Positions 19,281 through 29,740 of a DNA stretch of 29,889 bases are shown piece after piece (position 1 is the first letter of the stretch; each line of letters opens with the position of its first letter). The notes under the pieces were generated by a model. That model did no database searches. It was not told where the DNA came from and saw only the letters and a program-made list of their open reading frames with translations. Position numbers and translations under genes: made by a program. The stretch covers positions 1 to 29,889 of the forward strand of contig JAGFNK010000617.1 of the NCBI GenBank assembly GCA_025769875.1, in the 5' to 3' direction. Source of the stretch: Russula earlei (taxonomy: Eukaryota > Basidiomycota > Agaricomycetes > Russulales > Russulaceae).

Positions 19281-19982
19281 ATGTCCGTTATGCATGGCTT
19301 GGAGAGTTGGCAACTCGATCCTATCTCATTTGAACCCAAGCTCGGCTATGACAACTATCTGATGTGGTCATACAAGATTGAGGTCTCACTCAAGTCCCGC
19401 GGGTTGTGGCGTCTTGTCGACGGCACAGAAGTCGCACCGACGGAGGGGCACGCACTAGAGCGTTGGAAGATGCGCGACGCTTGCGCACGGTTGCAGGTCT
19501 TGGTCAACACCGGAGACAGATGGCTTTGGATATTCAGACAGGCCGAAACGGCGAAGGAAATATGGACCGCGCTGCAAGAGCACTTCCGACCCGAATCGCA
19601 GTTCAAACAGTCACTCGCCATGCGTAAGTTTTCTTCCGCAAAGCTGCGCGAGGACGGGGACGTCGCGACGCACGTCCAGCGAATGGGCGAGCTTTGGCAG
19701 GACGTCCTAGCCTCCAAGGCATTCACGTCACCAAACCCGGACGTGTTCTTCGTCATCACGCTCTTGGACTCCCTTCCGCCGTCGTGGTCCGTGTTTGTTG
19801 CATCGTGGAAAGTCATGCCAGATCCGTCCAAGGTATCCTGCTCCACGGTCATTGGACACATCCTTGACCTCGATGCTTGGAATCGCAGTCGTGCAGACGC
19901 GCACGGTGGGCAAGTTGAAGCGGCAGCTGCAGGAAAGGCGGAACTATACAGGCACCGAGGAAACAAGGCGATAGCAGATTAA
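19281..19982 (+). CDS. Orphan Ty1/copia-type Gag ORF
   Basis: ATG at 19281 in good context (A at -3), 233 codons; the frame is open back to 19143. It has the copia Gag (UBN2-like) layout: an N-terminal YDNYLMWSYKIEVSL, then W-x-D-A-A-like helices, EIWTALQEHFRPES, LREDGDVATHVQRMGEL and LLDSLPPSWSVF. No CCHC knuckle, protease, integrase or RT follows; the next 200 bp are non-coding. The frame is intact over its whole length, unlike most repeats here. It may be a truncated insertion or a Gag kept by the host. Codon use is GC-rich, like the host genes. Confidence 0.75.
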   Translation: MSVMHGLESWQLDPISFEPKLGYDNYLMWSYKIEVSLKSRGLWRLVDGTEVAPTEGHALERWKMRDACARLQVLVNTGDRWLWIFRQAETAKEIWTALQEHFRPESQFKQSLAMRKFSSAKLREDGDVATHVQRMGELWQDVLASKAFTSPNPDVFFVITLLDSLPPSWSVFVASWKVMPDPSKVSCSTVIGHILDLDAWNRSRADAHGGQVEAAAAGKAELYRHRGNKAIAD

Positions 19983-20182
19983 TAACTCTCCTTACGGGGC
20001 CTGATTTCCTCCTCCAAATGTAGAACCGAGCCCAGCCTCTTTACATGCCCTCACTTACGTTTACTCTCCTCACCCGATCGCCCCCCTGCAGTTTGATTGA
20101 TATACGGGTCGATTGTCAAGAGAGATTGATATACAGTCCAACGATCCCGGTGAGACTTCTGAGCCCAAAGGCGGATACATGA

Positions 20183-20761
20183 TTACGCTGATGCCCCCTC
20201 GAATGTGCCTTCATCTTCGCACACACCCAACACGCCAAACAGCTCAGTGCGATGGAACATCTGTGCCGTCGCAATCGCATTTGGCATTCCCGCCCGAGGA
20301 TCGGCGCCCCCTTCCATCAGCACACGTACAACATTGTCCTCGTGCTTGAACACAGCGCCCGAGATCGGCGACTGCCCACGATCGTTCAGTCGGTTCGGGT
20401 CCGCCCCACGCCCGAGGAGGCCGCGCACGAGCTCGGCATGGCCCGCATATGCCGCAAGCATCAAAAGCGTGTTGCCTATTCCAGAAAAAAAAATGCTGTG
20501 TGAAAAAATAGCGTCGCTGCGGGAAAGAAAAAGATGCGAACGTGCCTTTCTCATTCGAGAGATTGGGCGGAAGCCCCGCGTCGACGGCAGCGAGGAGCAA
20601 CTCGGCATTGCCCCCGCGCGCGGCGTCGAACATGCGTTGCGCAAAGTCGAGGGTCTCTGGAGGTAGCTCTGATACTGTACGACGCGTTTCTGTGGTCTGT
20701 CAGGGCGTCTGAGGTCTCAGCTAAGCAGGACATCAAAGAGATAATTGGCGCGGCTAACCAT
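20183..20761 (-). CDS. Small ankyrin-repeat protein
   Basis: Proposed exons 20761-20759 (ATG only), 20696-20546 and 20475-20183 give 149 codons including stop. If the first exon is wrong, translation could begin at ATG 20633. About three ankyrin repeats are visible, with the hallmarks NTLLMLAAYAGHAELVRGLL, GADPNRLNDRGQSP and VRVLMEGGADPRAG. The second intron (20545-20476, 70 nt) must start GC and end AG to join NEK to GNTLL in frame. Small fungal proteins of this layout are common; the partner is unknown, and a cytoplasmic adaptor role is inference. Confidence 0.8.
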
Positions 20762-20863
20762 CGTCGTCGCTCAGATCAGATGATGCAACTATTAGATAAG
20801 CGCGGGAAAGGGGACGGCCAAGCCGATTAAAAATTATTAAAAAAAATTAAAACAGTTAGGCGA

Positions 20864-21116
20864 TGCGCCCTCATTCGGACACCATCGATTTCTCACGTAT
20901 CTCTTCCTCAGCAACTATGATACTTTGAACACTACATACCCGATAAATATTTTTTTGATGAAAACTGTGTTGTGTAGTGAATTCAAAAAATGGCTGTTTG
21001 TCATGCTTTGCTGACCGATGGCTGTGTCGTATTTATTCAGTTGGTGGGTTCAACTCCCGGTGCCGGTGAAAGCCGAGAGCAAGGTGGCGGAACGTGACTG
21101 TCCGAATGAGGGCGCA
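20864..21116 (+). mobile_element. MITE, copy 2
   Basis: 253 bp with perfect 18-bp terminal inverted repeats TGCGCCCTCATTCGGACA (20864-20881 and 21099-21116). The interior aligns with the reverse complement of 14383-14621 except for a block near 21025-21085. No clear target duplication was found. It lies about 230 bp upstream of the TATA box of the FAD oxidoreductase gene, where it could affect expression. Confidence 0.85.
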
Positions 21117-21344
21117 GAAATACGTAACCGCTGTCAATGATGTTCAAGCCGAGACAGCCTTACAGTATTCATTTACGTTACAATGTACAGCATAGGCGAT
21201 CAACTTTCTGCGCCCTTGACATCGACAGCCAAAAAAAAAAGACACCAGCCGAAACTCAATGGAGTTGTGTTTAAACCCTATTCACTCCCCCTAACGGCTG
21301 ATCTGGAATGCGGAATAACCGGGCGCTCTCCTATATCGCAGAGG

Positions 21345-21353
21345 TATATAATA
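21345..21353 (+). promoter_or_regulatory. TATA box of the FAD oxidoreductase gene
   Basis: TATATAATA lies 43 bases before the ATG at 21388. The paralogous gene has a TATA box at nearly the same distance, which supports the start choice in both. Confidence 0.6.
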
Positions 21354-21387
21354 CGTGGTGCATACTATATACGAATTTCAACCCAGA

Positions 21388-23188
21388 ATGTCTGACCTCG
21401 CCACCCTCAAGAAATCTTTCAAGGGAGACATCGTGACGCCCGGGGATGCAGATTATACCGATGCGATAGCCCGGTGGGCCAGAAATAGCGAGCGCCCCGC
21501 GCGTATTGTTGCCTTCGTGAAGGACACTCACGACGTCGCTCTCGCGCTCGAGCATGCTCGGAAGAACGGTCTCCAAATCGCCGTTCGCTGCGGCGGTCAC
21601 AGCCCCTCTGGTGCTTCTTCCTCAGAAGACGGCCTTGTGATCGATCTCTCTCGTCATCTCAACTATGCAGTCGTCGATCCGGACAAGCGTACCGTGCGTG
21701 TCGGAGGAGGCACGTTGTGGGGGACTGTCGAGAAAGAGGCCATTCAGCATGGGCTGGCCACCGTTGCCGGAACCGTCAATCATGTATGTGTTGCTTCCCG
21801 CAGTGAGTTGCGTTTCATCCACTGACCGAGATACAGACAGGGGTTTCTGGGTACGTCCGGGTCTGGCAGCCACGACTGCTACCTCTTATACCACTCCTAG
21901 CCTCCTTCTTGGCGGCGGCTTCGGGTTTCTCACCGGTCAGCATGGCACCGTAGTCGACAACCTCATCCAGGTATGTCCCTCCTGTTCGTATTGCGTTGTC
22001 CTTCGTCGACAACGATATGCAGGCTACTATTGTGACTGCAAATGGAACGGCCCTCACTCTCAGCAAAGAAGAGAATGCGGACTTGTTCTGGGGCATCCGC
22101 GGAGGCGGCTCAAACTTTGGTGTCTGCACCGAATTCATCCTCAAACTACATCCGCAACGTCCCACGGTCTTCGCTGGCATAGTCATCTTCCCAGGCAATG
22201 TCTTGGATGACTTGTTGACCGTGCTCCGTCAATGGTGGGCAACCGTTAAGGACAACGAAGGGATGCTTCAAATTCTTGGCCGAGATCCTTCCGGCAATGT
22301 GGGTGGTGAACCTCCAGCTGGTGACGGAGCACAGCGGCTCATGGCGGATTTACAGGATTGCATTCTTCTTTGCTTCTTTTACAATGGATCCGAGGAGGAT
22401 GGACGCAAGAATTTCCAGAGGTTCTATGATCTCAGTGAGTGTGAGAGTCGACACAACGCCTTATGGGATCTGACCCGAGCCATCAGAACCTGTCTTTGAT
22501 GGCGCTCACGAAATACCATTCGAAACGGTGAACACGCTTGCGGTTGGTCCAATCTCTTCTTTCTCCAAAATGTTACCTTGAACGTCGCTGGCCTAGAACG
22601 AGATGTTCGCGCATGGTAGCAATTACTACCTGAAGAGCGTTTATCAGTCCGGCGGTCCCCAACCCGAAGTCGCGAAGAGCGTATTCAAGAAATTGTCCGA
22701 GCTTAACGCAGCGCCGGGGAATGAAATACAACACTTCTACATATTCGAATACATCCCTCACCGCGCAGTGATGTCCGTGCCCGAGGATGCCACCGCCTAT
22801 CCCCGCTCCTATCGCGGCATGACAGGATCCGCTCTCAAATGGCCTTTGAGTTCACCTGGCAATGACGAGGCCGCAAAGCGTGCGGCGCGTGAATTAACGA
22901 ACATCGTCGCCGAGGTGGAAGCTAAAATATCGGGTGAGGATAACAGCGGATACGGGAATTTCAGTCAGCGTCACGTCCCACCTCTCGGCGTCGATCTATA
23001 ACTGAGCACTCGTCGTCATAGGTTCGGAGACGCAGACGAAGAAAACCGTCAACGGCGTCCAAGTGCTCGACGATTCGAACTCTCGGGTGTTGTTCGGAGC
23101 CAACTACGGCCGTCTGCAGCGCCTGAAAGCCAAATACGACCCAGAGAACGTGTTCTCGAAATGGTATCCGATCGACCCGAACCCCTGA
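21388..23188 (+). CDS. FAD-linked oxidoreductase, BBE/VAO type (copy 1)
   Basis: Seven exons: 21388-21783, 21837-21850, 21901-21970, 22023-22434, 22487-22542, 22597-22963, 23022-23188. They total 494 codons with consistent phases. The FAD_binding_4 domain includes RCGGHSPSG with H71, the usual site of covalent flavin attachment, and LFWGIRGGGSNFGV. The second attachment Cys of bicovalent enzymes is absent (position near NHTGVSG), so monocovalent FAD is inferred. The BBE domain ends NYGRLQRLKAKYDP. No signal peptide, so probably intracellular. These enzymes oxidise alcohols, sugars or secondary metabolites; the substrate cannot be read from sequence. A 14-nt exon 2 is notable. An inverted paralogue lies 554 bp downstream. 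Confidence 0.92.
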
Positions 23189-23742
23189 TGCATGGCCTGA
23201 TGCCTGACCCTCGTGTCGTGTCGTGTCCTTTTTGTCGATGAGTTCCGCTGTAGGATTTCCGTTACCACACCCTTGTAGTTTCAGCCGGAAGAAAAATACA
23301 TTGTTCCCGACCCGTTCATCATATACGACTACGATGAGATAGCGCCCTGCTCTGCCTGACTGGCAACTGTTGCTGTTGGCAGACGAAGTATTGACACATG
23401 GTTGTTGCATCCCACCTATACTGTCATTCTCGGTACTACATTTGTGTGTCATGTTGCACGGCGTAGAGTGCAGCTAACAGTCAAGCAACTCGCTTTATGT
23501 GTCGCAAGAGAGCTGAGGTGTGGTGGTGCGAATGTATTACTTGTCTACATAGGTGTTATACCTCAATGTCCGAGGTGTAAGCATCTACTAAGTGAAGGCA
23601 TATGTAGCAAAGCCACAGACAGAACACTGCATCCATTCATTGTATTTCTTCTGACAGACACAACAAGGGTAACAACTCGACGGCGGCGGATCAGCGTATT
23701 CCTACAATGCACTCTCAGATTGAAAGGTGACCGCTCAGAAAG
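23189..23742. other. Spacer between convergent FAD genes
   Basis: No gene seen. It must hold both 3' ends. Short frames of 60-140 codons are not protein-like, and a GTGTC microrepeat occurs near 23214. Confidence 0.5.
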
Positions 23743-25561
23743 TCAGGCGTCGGGGTTCGGAGCGATCGCAAACCATTTCGAGAACACGTTATCGGGGTCG
23801 TACTTGGCTTTCAGGCGCTGCAGACGGCTGTAGTTGGGTCCGAACAACACCCGGGAGTTCGAGTCGTCGAGCACTTGGACCCCGTCGACGGTCGTCTTCG
23901 CTTCAGTCTCGGAGGCTATGAACCGGTCCTCAGTTGGTCAATAAATCGATGCCGATGGAGAGGCGGAACGCGATGGCTGACTGGTGTTCCCGTATATGCG
24001 GGCATTTCCGCCGGATACCCGAGCTTCTGCCTCGGCGACGATATTAGCGAGTTCACGTCCAGCACGCATCGCGGCCTCTTCGTTGCCAGGCGCACTCCGT
24101 GCCCATTTGAGAGTGGCCAATGAGACGGTGCGATTGGAGCGGGGATAGGCGGTGGCCTCTTCCGAGACGGTGGCGGTTACGCGCTGAGAGACGTATTGGA
24201 ACAAGTAGGAGTGTTGGACTTCGTTCCCCGGCGCTGCGTTAAGCTCGGACAGTTTCTTGAACACGCTCTTCGTAACATCCGGTTGGGGACCGCCGGACAG
24301 AAGAACGCCATTCAGGTGATAATTGTTGCCATGCGTAAATACCGCATTCTACGCCAGGTTCGCTCAGGTAACGTTTGGAGGGAGAAAAAGAAAGGCGGCG
24401 AACCGCGAGGGTGTTTAAGGTTTCGAACGGAATTTCGCGAGCGCCATCAAAGACAGGTTCTGGTTGGGGGAGCCAATTTATCACGACCTGAGCGGATATC
24501 CTATCGTCCCCACTCACTGAGGTCAAAAATTCTCTGGAAATTCTTGCGTCCTTCGTCCTCAGATCCATTGTAAAACAAGGAGAGGATAATGGCATCCTTT
24601 GAATCCGCCATGAATTGCATTATTTGCAAAAAAACCTGCATTACTCACATTACCGGAATGATCTTTGCCAAGAATTTGAAGCAACCCTTCGTTATCTTTA
24701 ATGGTTGCCCACCATTGACGGAGCACGGTCGACAAGGCGTCCAAGACATTGGGTGGGAATATGACGATGCCGGCAAAGACAGTGCGACGTTGTGGATGTA
24801 GTTTGAGAATGAATTCGGTGCAGACACCAAAGTTTGAGCCGCCTCCGCGGATGCCCCAGAACAAGTCCGCATTCTCTTCTTCGCTGAGAGTGAGGACCGT
24901 TCCATTCGCGGTCACAAGAGTAGCCTGCATATAAAATTATCAAGGGAGAACAACGCAGTCCAGTAAGGGGACATTACCTGGAGAAGGTTATCGATTGCGA
25001 GGCCATGCTGACCTGTGAGAAACCCGTATCCGCCACCAAGAAGGAGGCTATGAATGTCGTAAGAGCTGGCAGTCATACTTGCCAGAGATGGACGTACCCG
25101 GAAACCCCTACCTGTATCTTCGTCAGTGTCATATACAAATGCGTGACAGAGAAACGATCCATACGTGGTTGATATCCGAGGAGACGGTGGCCAGTCCATG
25201 CTGAATGGCCTCTTTGTCGACAGTGCCCCACAATGTTCCTCCTCCCACGCGCACGGTACGCTTCTCCGGATCGACGACTGCATAGTTGAGATGACGAGAG
25301 AGGTCGATCACAAGGCCGTCTTCCGCAGAAGATGAACCGGAAGTGGAATGGCCGCCGCAGCGAACGGCAACTTGGAGACCGTACTTCCGAGCGTAATCGA
25401 GTGCGAGGGCAACGTCGTGTGTGTCCTTCACGAAGGCAACGATACGGGCGCGGCGCTCGGCATTGGTAGCCCACCGAGCTATCGCTTCAGTATAGCCTGC
25501 ATCTTCGGGGGGTGACGACATCCCCCTTGAAAGACTGCTTGAGAGTGGAGATACCGGACAT
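23743..25561 (-). pseudogene. FAD-linked oxidoreductase paralogue (copy 2), frame-damaged
   Basis: Reads from ATG 25561 to TGA 23743. Exons 25561-25165, 25111-25098, 25047-24978, 24924-24518, 24459-24404, 24348-23982 and 23915-23743 match copy 1 in position; exons 2, 3, 5 and 6 have identical lengths. Exon 1 has one extra C in a six-C run (about 25506-25511). Exon 4 is five bases shorter near 24640. Each breaks the frame. An ATG at 25578 lies in the downstream frame of exon 1 and could bypass the first lesion. FAD-site His and BBE motifs are otherwise kept. It could be a young pseudogene, or the C run could be a sequencing error. Confidence 0.8.
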
Positions 25562-25600
25562 CGTTTTGTACGATGCATCTCCCCTCCCACACACTAGCCG

Positions 25601-25607
25601 TTATATA
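25601..25607 (-). promoter_or_regulatory. TATA box of FAD copy 2
   Basis: TATATAA on the minus strand, 40 bases before ATG 25561, at a distance like that in copy 1. Confidence 0.55.
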
Positions 25608-26339
25608 GGTGAACGACGACACAGGAGAGTCCGGATCCGGACCTTCCGCCCGCATTCTGGATCCACTTGAATCGTCACAGGGGTGGACCAACATGGTTTA
25701 GGCTAGGTTCAGTTGACACTTGGGGTCTACGTCGAATTTGAGGGATGGGATGATGCATGTGATGGCTAGAACGGAAAGGGGACCGTCGCGTTAGACTGAG
25801 GCTTAAATTACATTCAAAGGCGCTGTTGTAATTTACAACGCTGTTAATTGACCCTTTATATAGTATAGACCAAACGATCTCAGGTCGGTGGCGCCAGCAG
25901 CGGAGTTGGTTCTCGCTCGGAAAGCCCACCCAACGCATTTTCGACTTCAATCCTTCACCTGTATCTGTCCCGACCCGTGCTTGAGACAATGAAGTGTCGT
26001 AGGAAGCCAACGCTGGCGTTCAACCAACCTTCGACCTGGTGCGGTAAACTGCTTAATTATGGCTACCCGTATCTCAGGCACGACCTGAAAATGACAGCAT
26101 GTCATGTCGAATGAACTCAGCCTCGTTGTCATATACTGTATACAACCGTCCTTATGCCCAAATCAACCGCTGGCAGTCTAGTTTGTTACGCGCGACATCA
26201 CAATGGTACACCTGAGACCAATGTGATCGAGGGAGGCCACTGGCATATTCAATTGAAAGTCGAACGCCGGCGCACGGTGACATGTACATAAATGCGACCG
26301 GACACCCCGCACTAGTCAGTATCTTCCCTCCCCTCTTCC
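25608..26339. other. Divergent intergenic region
   Basis: No gene seen. It holds the upstream regions of FAD copy 2 (minus) and the sedolisin gene (plus). A TACATAAAT at 26285-26293 could be the peptidase TATA element, 47 bases before its ATG. Short frames across it are not protein-like. Confidence 0.45.
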
Positions 26340-29009
26340 ATGCTGTTGTCATTCCTTCAGATTCTCGCCATCAGTTCCTTGGTGGCTGCCGCTCCTTCTC
26401 GTCGTGCAAACTATGTCGTCCATGAGAGGCGCGCTGCAGAGCCCGTCACCTGGATGAAGTCTCGTCGACTGGATCCCGAAAAGGTCCTCCCGCTTCGCAT
26501 CGGTCTAGCTCAGCAAAACTTGCACGAGCTCGAGGACTTGCTCATGTCCGTCGCGCATCCTGACTCGCCGACGTTTGGCCAGCACTGGTCCCCGGAGAGG
26601 GTCGCCGAACACTTTGCTCCCAGCGAGGACACTATCTCCACGGTCAAGCTCTGGTTGATCAACGAGGGCTTCCGTGGCGACCGGATTCGCGTCTCTCCAA
26701 GCAAAGGATGGATCGACGTCAATGCGACCGCTTCCGAGGTTGAGTCCCTGCTGGATGCAGAATACCACGTATACACGCATCCGTCTGGCCATGAGCAGAT
26801 CGGTTTGTGCTGCGCTGTTATGGGCCGTCTACATATAGCGTGTCTGATCTATTTTGATTTTATGCGGTAGGCTGCGAGTCGTACGCACTGCCCGACCACA
26901 TCCGCGAGCACGTCGACCTCATCAAACCGACGGTCCATTTCCTCCACCGTGTTCCATCCCCCATCCAAAAACGCTCCAATTCCACTACCAAGCTCGGTGG
27001 CCCATCTCAGTTTAAAGGGCCGAAAACGAACGGCACCGTAGTAGCTAGCTCGACACCCTTCCCTATATCAACTTGCGATCAGTTCATCACCCCAGACTGT
27101 CTGCGCGAGCTGTACGAGATCGACTACAAGCCACAAGTGCCACACAAGAATTCATATGGCATCGGTCTGCCCTAATTCCGTGAGCTCCCTCGCGTCTTTC
27201 TGACCCCTCTCAGTCGAGTTCACACCGCAAGCCTACCTTGGAAGCGATTTGGACATGTTCTTCGGGTTTGCACCCCTCATTCCAAAATTTCATTGTCTTG
27301 TCATAATACTTATTATAGGCTGTTCGGCCATGATCAAGATCATAAAAGGCCCGAGCTTGTCTCTATTGACGGAGGTAGGTGGTTGTAGGCAACCTTCGAT
27401 TCTCACAGCGGATGAATTCTTGAATATAGGCGTTGTTCAGACGACGAACCAGCTGCTCGGGTTCAACTCGGAGAGCGATCTCGATCTCGAATACGCAATG
27501 GTGCTATCCAACCCCACGCCCATAAAATTGCTCCAAACTGGGGATCTCTTCGAAGGTGTGCCTTCGGAAAACCGCAGTGACCATTGTTTGACAATCTGAC
27601 CCCATAATTTTGTAGGGGCTGGTTTTGACAACTGGTTGGACGCCGTCGATAAATCCTATTGCACATTTGACGGGGGTGATGACCCTGTTCAAGTAAATAC
27701 TATATTTATTCCAGTACTTCTTACACTTCTTACCTTATACCTCCAGGACGGCATTTATCCTGACCCGGTCCCGGGGGGTTTCAATCGTATGTCCACACGA
27801 GAGGGTTGTATCGCCCAAGCTTATGATCATCCGCAGACCCCGAGTCTTGTGGGATCATTAAACCGCCACATGTCGTATCCGTCTCGTATGGTGAGGATGA
27901 AGATGGTCTGTCGGAGCATTATGCAAAACGTCAATGCCATGAGTATGGAAAGCTCGGCTTGATGGGCTCGACAATTTTGTACAGCTCTGGCGATTTCGGT
28001 GTGGCCGGAACCAACGGTTTTTGCCCAGATGGCAAATTCAACCCTACGTTCCCAGCAACATGCCCTTACGTTACTGCTGTTGGAGCAACACAGATCACCC
28101 CAGGCAAGACGGTTCATGATCCGGAGGTCGCTTGCGAGAAATTCATTTTCAGTGGTGGTGGATTTAGCACTATGTTCCCCATGCCAGAGTACCAGGAACG
28201 GGCGGTTAAAGAGTACCTCGAAAATAATCCCCCACCCTACACTGCAGCACAATATAGCAACTCCGGAAAGGTATAGATGTGCCATAGAGAACTTAATTTC
28301 CTTTATGCTAATTCGTCTGCCAGGTTCGCGCATTCCCTGATTTGTCGGCCAATGGGTCAGGTTTTTCAATAGTATTACCCCGCCACCAAATTGATTCAGC
28401 TTTTTAGTGCAAACTACGTCGTTGCTATCGATGGCAATCTTGTGCTTGTTTATGGGACGTCAGCCTCGTCGCCGGTTGTGGGCTCCATTATCACATTGAT
28501 TAATGACGCTCGAATTGCCCACGATAAGGGACCAATCGGTCAGTCGTTATCGTACTTTGTTTTCGCGCCTCAACACACTCATCTTCGTATTCACAGGTTT
28601 CATCAATCCTCTCGTGTGTATGCTTCAATAATTCTTTGATCGTCTTGTGATAACTGTGTAGATCTACGACAAACGCTTCTCTGATGCGTTCAACGACATC
28701 ACCTCGGGAAGCAACCCAGGCTGCAGTGAGTCATCATGATACATCGCTTTCTTTCCGTCTCTTCTTACGATCGCGCCGTGGCTTGCAGACACACCCGGTT
28801 TCCCTGCGTGAGTTATATATTTCCTCTCCGTCCTCTCGCTTGTCAAAGGGTTCTGATTTTGCGGTATTATCTAGCGCCAAGGGTTGGGACCCGGTAACGG
28901 GTAAGTTTTCTGGAGACTTTTAGTCCATTGTATTTCTAACCTGTTGTCTGCAGGAGTTGGCACGCCAAACTTGAAAAAGCTACTTGACAAGTTTGTGAAT
29001 CTGCCTTGA
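26340..29009 (+). CDS. Secreted sedolisin (S53) peptidase, tripeptidyl-peptidase type
   Basis: Fifteen exons: 26340-26802, 26871-27164, 27214-27265, 27319-27374, 27430-27555, 27616-27692, 27747-27786, 27837-28270, 28324-28355, 28408-28538, 28597-28613, 28662-28725, 28789-28807, 28875-28900, 28954-29009. Total 629 codons including stop, phases consistent. A signal peptide (about 1-18, MLLSFLQILAISSLVAAA) precedes an activation prodomain and the S53 catalytic domain. Catalytic E303 and D307 (ESDLD), D422 (SSGDFG) and S543 (GTSAS) are all present, with a C-terminal GWDPVTGVGTP calcium-site region. Expected to be secreted, self-activate at acid pH and release tripeptides from proteins. Exons of 17 and 19 nt are unusually short. 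A neighbour relationship with the FAD genes is not implied. Confidence 0.95.
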
Positions 29010-29565
29010 TGCGACCCTCGCGGGTATATCAAAAACAATTATGCCATTCGTTTACTTGCCATTCGTTTAGCTGTCCATTCGTTTACCATTCGATACTACC
29101 TGTCTTGCGGTAGCCACAGCACTACGCTCTTGCTTTCTGTTTAGACTAGTTCTGTCATTAATTGGACATTTGAGGCGTTAGGTGCACGCGGCGCCAGGGC
29201 GCATAGATACTAGATAACTTCAGCGCGTGGGCACGAACACCTTATTTGATCTATTCATCCAAGTCAACGAAGTATGGGTAAGCGAGTGATATTTATCTCG
29301 CGCGGGAAGAACACCGAGGCTCGTCTATATAAAACCAGGGCTTTCGGAGGCCGCGTATCAAAAGCACAGGCGCTAACCTACTATAGGGTTTGAGTCTAGT
29401 TTAGTCCGAGTGACGCTCGCCGGGCTCCTGAGGTGCGTACTCCTCAGGCTCTTGTCATCCGCAACGTCTCATCTGTCTCATCCATGTAAAGGCGTTATTG
29501 AGATTTGCTGTTACTTGGCCCTCTGACTCATCCTAAATGTGTCATAATGGTGAAGAAATGACACT
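29010..29565. other. 3' flank of the peptidase gene and orphan promoter-like sequence
   Basis: Bases 29043-29090 hold about four imperfect copies of CCATTCGTTTA, probably in the 3' UTR. TCTATATAAAAC at 29323-29334 resembles a plus-strand core promoter, followed by about 130 bases before an ATG near 29484 that opens only a few codons before TAA. No gene follows inside the window; the repeat starting near 29566 may have displaced it. Confidence 0.4.
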
Positions 29566-29740
29566 CAGGTGGTGGGAATGCATGAGTGGGCAAGATGGGC
29601 CAATGGACCGTTGATGTGGCACAGGGTCAGGGATGCATGTAAATGACATGGAGCAGTGGTAGAGTACAAGAAGGGGACTTTGTTTTTGAAGTGCATGCGA
29701 GGGGTTTTTCGAGAACAAGGAACATGACAATGATACATTT
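29566..29740. repeat. Dispersed repeat, copy B
   Basis: Aligns with 12326-12446 plus 12949-13000, and lacks the 502-bp solo LTR present in copy A, so it shows the uninterrupted state of the repeat. The rest of the window (29741-29889) is AT-rich and may continue the repeat; no gene is seen. Confidence 0.75.

Noticed and set aside
19355..19966. 203-codon ORF antisense to the copia Gag
   Set aside because: Exactly opposite a recognised coding frame and with no domain; a shadow of GC-rich codon use.
21042..21065. GGTTCAACTCC, a B-box-like tRNA motif inside the MITE
   Set aside because: The flanking bases do not form a T-stem, anticodon arm or acceptor stem, and the other MITE copy lacks it.
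23402..23833. 143-codon plus-strand ORF in the spacer
   Set aside because: Overlaps the 3' end of FAD copy 2 in antisense and has no protein-like pattern.
21388..29009. Secondary-metabolite gene cluster
   Set aside because: Only a FAD oxidoreductase pair and a secreted peptidase are present, with no backbone synthase, transporter or regulator.
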